From positions 515,923 through 579,922 of the forward strand of contig CBDCYR010000015.1 of NCBI GenBank assembly GCA_965224275.1: a stretch of DNA of 64,000 nt. The letters run 5' to 3'. How positions within the stretch are numbered: position 1 is the first letter of the stretch; every line of letters starts with the position of its first letter. The DNA is from CAUZWH01 sp965224275. Its GTDB lineage: Bacteria; Pseudomonadota; Alphaproteobacteria; SHVV01. The position numbers and the translations under genes were made by a program. This document shows, one piece after another, positions 60,944 through 64,000 of this stretch. Below the pieces are notes generated by a model. That model did not search any database. It saw only the letters and a program-made list of their open reading frames with translations, and had not been told where the DNA came from.

Positions 60944-62986
60944 TCACTGTTTCCCTGGCTGTAAGGAAGGATCGGGAGCCGGGCCGGGACCGGACAAGGG
61001 TTTCGCCGGCTCGGCTCCGTCGCCGCCGATCGCGTAGCGTGCCGCGTCGTCGAGCCTCAGAACGGCGCCCGGCGCGATCGTCGCGTCGTCGATCAGGGCG
61101 ACGAGCTCGCGCAGGCGCGCAAGCTCGGTCCTCTTGCGGGAGAGCCATATCTCCGAGTTGCCTTCGCCGATGGCGGCGGCCTCCTCGGCGGCTGCGACCG
61201 CCCTCTCCATGACGGCAAGGCGATCGCGCAGGGCTCGCTCGGCGCGCTCGTCTCCCTTTACACAGGCGTGCTCGACGCAGTTCAGGCAGTCCCGGTACAT
61301 CGGGCAGGGCGACATCGCGAAGTCGTGCAGGCAGGCGCCGTAACGCGTCAGATGCACCCCGGCAAGATTGCCCTCCATCAGCTGCCGCGGTGTCACCGGC
61401 CGCTGAGGGGTAGCCGTTATCGGGCTGCCGAACATCTCTCCGCCGAGAGCGCGCGCCTTCGAGACGAGGGAATCGGCGGTTTCGTGGTCGTAGAATGCGT
61501 TGTGCCGGACGTCCTTCCGGCCTGCCCACCTCGCGATGTCGAGCTGCGACAGGTTGCCCTCGTTCGCGAGCGTGGTCATGTAATGCCGCAGCTGGTGAGG
61601 CGTGATGCGGACGGTCTCGCCATCGTCGTCCACCAGCCCGAGACGTGCGAACAAGCCAGCTCTATCGCCTTTCCCGTTCATGGTGTGCTCGATCGCGTCG
61701 GACGGGATACACGACAGTCGCCAGAAGATGCAGCTCGGTTGCCGGCCCACGTCGGCGGTGCGCACGAGCAGCGCGCGGTCGTATCCCAGACCGGATTTCG
61801 GATCGGCCAGCGGGAACCCTTCCGGAAGTTCTGACCGGAAGGCCGCCTCGATCGGCGCACGGAGGTAAAGCCTGGCGATTGTGGAGACTGGAACGCCCAG
61901 GTCTCTTGCCAGAACCGAGCGAAGATCGACCCCGTTCTTGCGAAGTTCGGCAATCGCGGGGCCGGGTTTCGTGACGGTGCCGAGAGTCTTCATGCTGATG
62001 TAGCCGGCGCGGGCAAGAGGATCGTCCGGATCGTCGGCCGGGAGGATCTCCTCGCCGGCCATGTACCTGCGCGCAAGTGCGCGGGCGGGCTCGGTGAGGT
62101 CGCGGATGCGCTTCAGCGCGTCTCTCGCCAGCGGCACCAAAGCGCTCGGGAGCCAGCGCGTCTCGGGTACCCCGCCCTTCGACGGATACCAGCGCAGGCC
62201 GTAGCGCTGCTCGCCGTGCTCGATGACCTCCACTTCGCAACCGTAGGCGTCGATCCGGTGAAGCTCGGAGATGCGGCTGTGCGTGGCGAGGAGGAGGGCA
62301 TAGGCAGAGACGGCGATCACGTCCATCGGATGCCGGGCGCGGCGGTACGCATCGCCAAGTGCGGCGATCGCGCGTTCCGAGGGAAGTTTCCGGGCCCGGG
62401 TCCGCTTAGGCCCGACCCCGATGCGATCGAAGCTCGCCGGCCGCCTGATGGGGTTGGTCCAGACGAGAGGTCGCGCGACGAGGCGGTGATCGTCGAGGAA
62501 GCCCGCGATCGCTTCGAGCTGGCGTCCGACGCGATATGCGGTTTGAGGGCTGTAGCGGGACCGGCAGGCTGCGGCGGCAGCGTAGAAGTCGTCGGCCCGC
62601 GCGTCGGTAGCCGGCTTGCCGGCCTGGGCGAGGGCCTTGTCGAGATGCCGTATCGCCGAGAGCATCAAGACAGGGTTCATCTGTGGGGCAAGCCCGTACC
62701 TGTAGCGCAGGTAGGCCTTGAAGAAGTCGACGTTGCGGGTATCGAGCGGTGCGTAGTCCCCGATCGCTTTGGGGGCCCTCTTCAGGGGATGGCCCCAGTA
62801 CACGCGAAGCACGCTCTTACTGCGGCCCGACACCCTGGCAACACCGTGGAGTTGCCAGGTCGGCGCATCCCAGTCGAGCTCGGCGCCGAAGACCGTGAGG
62901 TCGTCGCGCGCATGGCGGATAAAGTCGGCAAGCCTCGTTTCGGCGTCCAGCGCCTCGCGCGGCTGGAAGAGCGCAAGCTCACCCAT
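60944..62986 (-). CDS. Large tyrosine recombinase, GinC-like
   Basis: A 680-residue integrase-type protein. The catalytic residues are visible: arginine in THSRISELHR, TPHQLRHYMTTLAN, and WAGRKDVRHNAFYDHE with the nucleophilic tyrosine. There is a long N-terminal domain of over 200 residues and a C-terminal cysteine cluster (CLHDFAMSPCPMYRDCLNC, then CVKGD) that could bind zinc, followed by a helical tail. Size and cysteine cluster are typical of the third recombinase of GInt-type operons. Its start overlaps the upstream recombinase by eight bases. Confidence 0.8.
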   Translation of the reverse strand: MGELALFQPREALDAETRLADFIRHARDDLTVFGAELDWDAPTWQLHGVARVSGRSKSVLRVYWGHPLKRAPKAIGDYAPLDTRNVDFFKAYLRYRYGLAPQMNPVLMLSAIRHLDKALAQAGKPATDARADDFYAAAAACRSRYSPQTAYRVGRQLEAIAGFLDDHRLVARPLVWTNPIRRPASFDRIGVGPKRTRARKLPSERAIAALGDAYRRARHPMDVIAVSAYALLLATHSRISELHRIDAYGCEVEVIEHGEQRYGLRWYPSKGGVPETRWLPSALVPLARDALKRIRDLTEPARALARRYMAGEEILPADDPDDPLARAGYISMKTLGTVTKPGPAIAELRKNGVDLRSVLARDLGVPVSTIARLYLRAPIEAAFRSELPEGFPLADPKSGLGYDRALLVRTADVGRQPSCIFWRLSCIPSDAIEHTMNGKGDRAGLFARLGLVDDDGETVRITPHQLRHYMTTLANEGNLSQLDIARWAGRKDVRHNAFYDHETADSLVSKARALGGEMFGSPITATPQRPVTPRQLMEGNLAGVHLTRYGACLHDFAMSPCPMYRDCLNCVEHACVKGDERAERALRDRLAVMERAVAAAEEAAAIGEGNSEIWLSRKRTELARLRELVALIDDATIAPGAVLRLDDAARYAIGGDGAEPAKPLSGPGPAPDPSLQPGKQ

Positions 62987-64000
62987 GGGCGGTCCCCGTC
63001 CGCATCGCGCGGCAGCGATCGGCGACCTCCGCGACGGCCATGATGGTCGCGTCGTTGGCGCCGGCCACCTGGGGGGAGATACCGTCCGCCAGAAGCGTGC
63101 TGCGTTCTTCGATCAGGGACCGCAGCAGATCGTCGTGAGGCGCGTCACGCCAGGGACGGAACGCGGCGCAGGTGTAACATGCGAGCGGCGCCAGCCGGAC
63201 GCAGCCGCGCGGACCCGCGCAGGTGCCCACACCGCTGCCAACCGCGGCGGCGATGCGTCGCGACGGCGCTTTTGCGACACCGGATTTGGTTTCGTCCGCT
63301 ACGACGGCGCCCGTGAACAGCCCGGCCAGCGGTTCGACCCTGTCGTGAAGCGCGGCGTCCATGCGGTCGACGATGGAAGGCCGCGATTCGACGTAGACAC
63401 CGACATGCTGAAGGTCGGTATGATCGAGCAGGTGAGCGATCAAGACAGGAGGGTGTCCCGCATCGGCGGCCCGGGTCCCGAGCGTGCTTCGGAACCGCCG
63501 GGGCGCCAGATTTATCGGAGCGCCGGTGCGCGCCGACCGCAGGTCGAGCGCGCTCTGGATGCGCTTCAGAGCGCCGCTGACACCGTCCCTACCGATGTGT
63601 GCCTCCGCGAGCGATGCGAAGGCGGGCGCCTCGACGGCAAAGATCGGACGCCGGTCGACCGGAAGGGCTTGGAAGCGCTCGTCGCGAGATCGCTCTTCGG
63701 CGAGTTTCTTCAGCAGAGCGGCAAGCTCGCGGGGGATGACGCGTTCGCGCGTGAGACGCTTTCTGGTCCTCTTCTTGAGAGACGGCACCAGGAGACGAGA
63801 TGCGGACGATCCGGGTGCCGGCGGAACCAGATCGCCGCAAGCCAGCATCGACAGCTGGCCGGGCCGGGAGCCTGTCGCGGTCAGCGCGAGAAGGATTGCG
63901 AAGTCCTGCCTGCTCACGCGGCCCTCGCGATGCGCCTCGCGAGCCGCCAGGATGATGCCCTGAAGCTCCAGATCCGTGAAGGGACCCTTCGTGGGGTGGT
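62979..64000 (-). CDS. Tyrosine recombinase, GinB-like (5' end beyond window)
   Basis: The 3' part of another large recombinase; the frame is open to the window edge and reads FTDLELQGII, LAAREAHREGRVSRQDF upstream of the internal GTG at 63917. Catalytic motifs are divergent: arginine in TGSRPGQLSML, APRRFRSTLGTR, and LLDHTDLQHVGVYV. A cysteine group follows (CAGPRGCVRLAPLACYTCAAF). It is probably the second of three recombinases, with the first lying beyond position 64000. Confidence 0.75.
   Translation of the reverse strand, partial: HPTKGPFTDLELQGIILAAREAHREGRVSRQDFAILLALTATGSRPGQLSMLACGDLVPPAPGSSASRLLVPSLKKRTRKRLTRERVIPRELAALLKKLAEERSRDERFQALPVDRRPIFAVEAPAFASLAEAHIGRDGVSGALKRIQSALDLRSARTGAPINLAPRRFRSTLGTRAADAGHPPVLIAHLLDHTDLQHVGVYVESRPSIVDRMDAALHDRVEPLAGLFTGAVVADETKSGVAKAPSRRIAAAVGSGVGTCAGPRGCVRLAPLACYTCAAFRPWRDAPHDDLLRSLIEERSTLLADGISPQVAGANDATIMAVAEVADRCRAMRTGTAHG

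Overview
The window looks like chromosomal DNA of an aerobic, probably marine or aquatic alphaproteobacterium, most likely near Rhodospirillales. This is inferred from the gene order gyrA-coaD-peptidyl-prolyl isomerase-queA...tgt, from proteins with VPLPA-type exosortase sorting tails, from many Rieske oxygenases and hydantoinase/oxoprolinase-type enzymes, and from coding GC of roughly 60 percent. No database search was possible.

Layout. 0-6 kb: a quinone-oxidoreductase-like gene diverges from a hyuA-hyuB pair, followed by a CRP-type site, a candidate small RNA and a strong terminator. 6-12 kb: a dienelactone hydrolase, a broken TPR gene, an IS91-type unit (frameshifted integrase plus HUH transposase), and a small membrane-protein gene split by IS256-family copy 1 with an 8-bp target duplication. 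12-20 kb: a catabolic cluster on the minus strand (hyuA, a shortened HyuB-like protein, hyuB, amidohydrolase, GST), with a convergent VapBC-type toxin-antitoxin pair inside it. 20-25 kb: IS256 copy 2 abuts an 11-bp minisatellite and is cut by an IS21 element whose other side joins an unrelated IS256-family remnant. Next come a partial inverted tRNA-Lys copy and the intact tRNA-Lys. 25-35 kb: a CitE-like lyase, four evenly spaced CRP-like operators ahead of two VPLPA-CTERM proteins, two tandem Rieske oxygenases, a MITE-like inverted repeat, cupins, an adenylate cyclase-TM2 fusion and a GNAT. 35-40 kb: a PhyH dioxygenase, a reductive-dehalogenase-like Fe-S protein with a small partner, tgt, an alpha/beta hydrolase and a hydroxypyruvate isomerase.

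40.2-46.3 kb: a DMT-family transporter gene is split by a RIT element (three adjacent tyrosine recombinases between 34-bp inverted repeats). Its middle recombinase is in turn broken by an IS630 remnant, which carries an IS1595 element. 46-55 kb: a two-subunit Rieske dioxygenase, then the housekeeping block queA, ppi, coaD and gyrA. IS256 copy 3 sits inside the last codons of gyrA and replaces a repetitive acidic tail with 15 IS-encoded residues. 55-56.4 kb: a flavoprotein.

56.5-64 kb: GC content rises and the content becomes that of a mobile island: an SSB, small ORFs, and a tightly overlapping minus-strand operon of two large tyrosine recombinases, a small helical protein, an HTH/coiled-coil protein and a RecD-like helicase. 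The recombinase part resembles the ginABCD operon of GInt islands; the coupled helicase and coiled-coil protein are the least explained genes in the window and the best candidate for an undescribed variant system.
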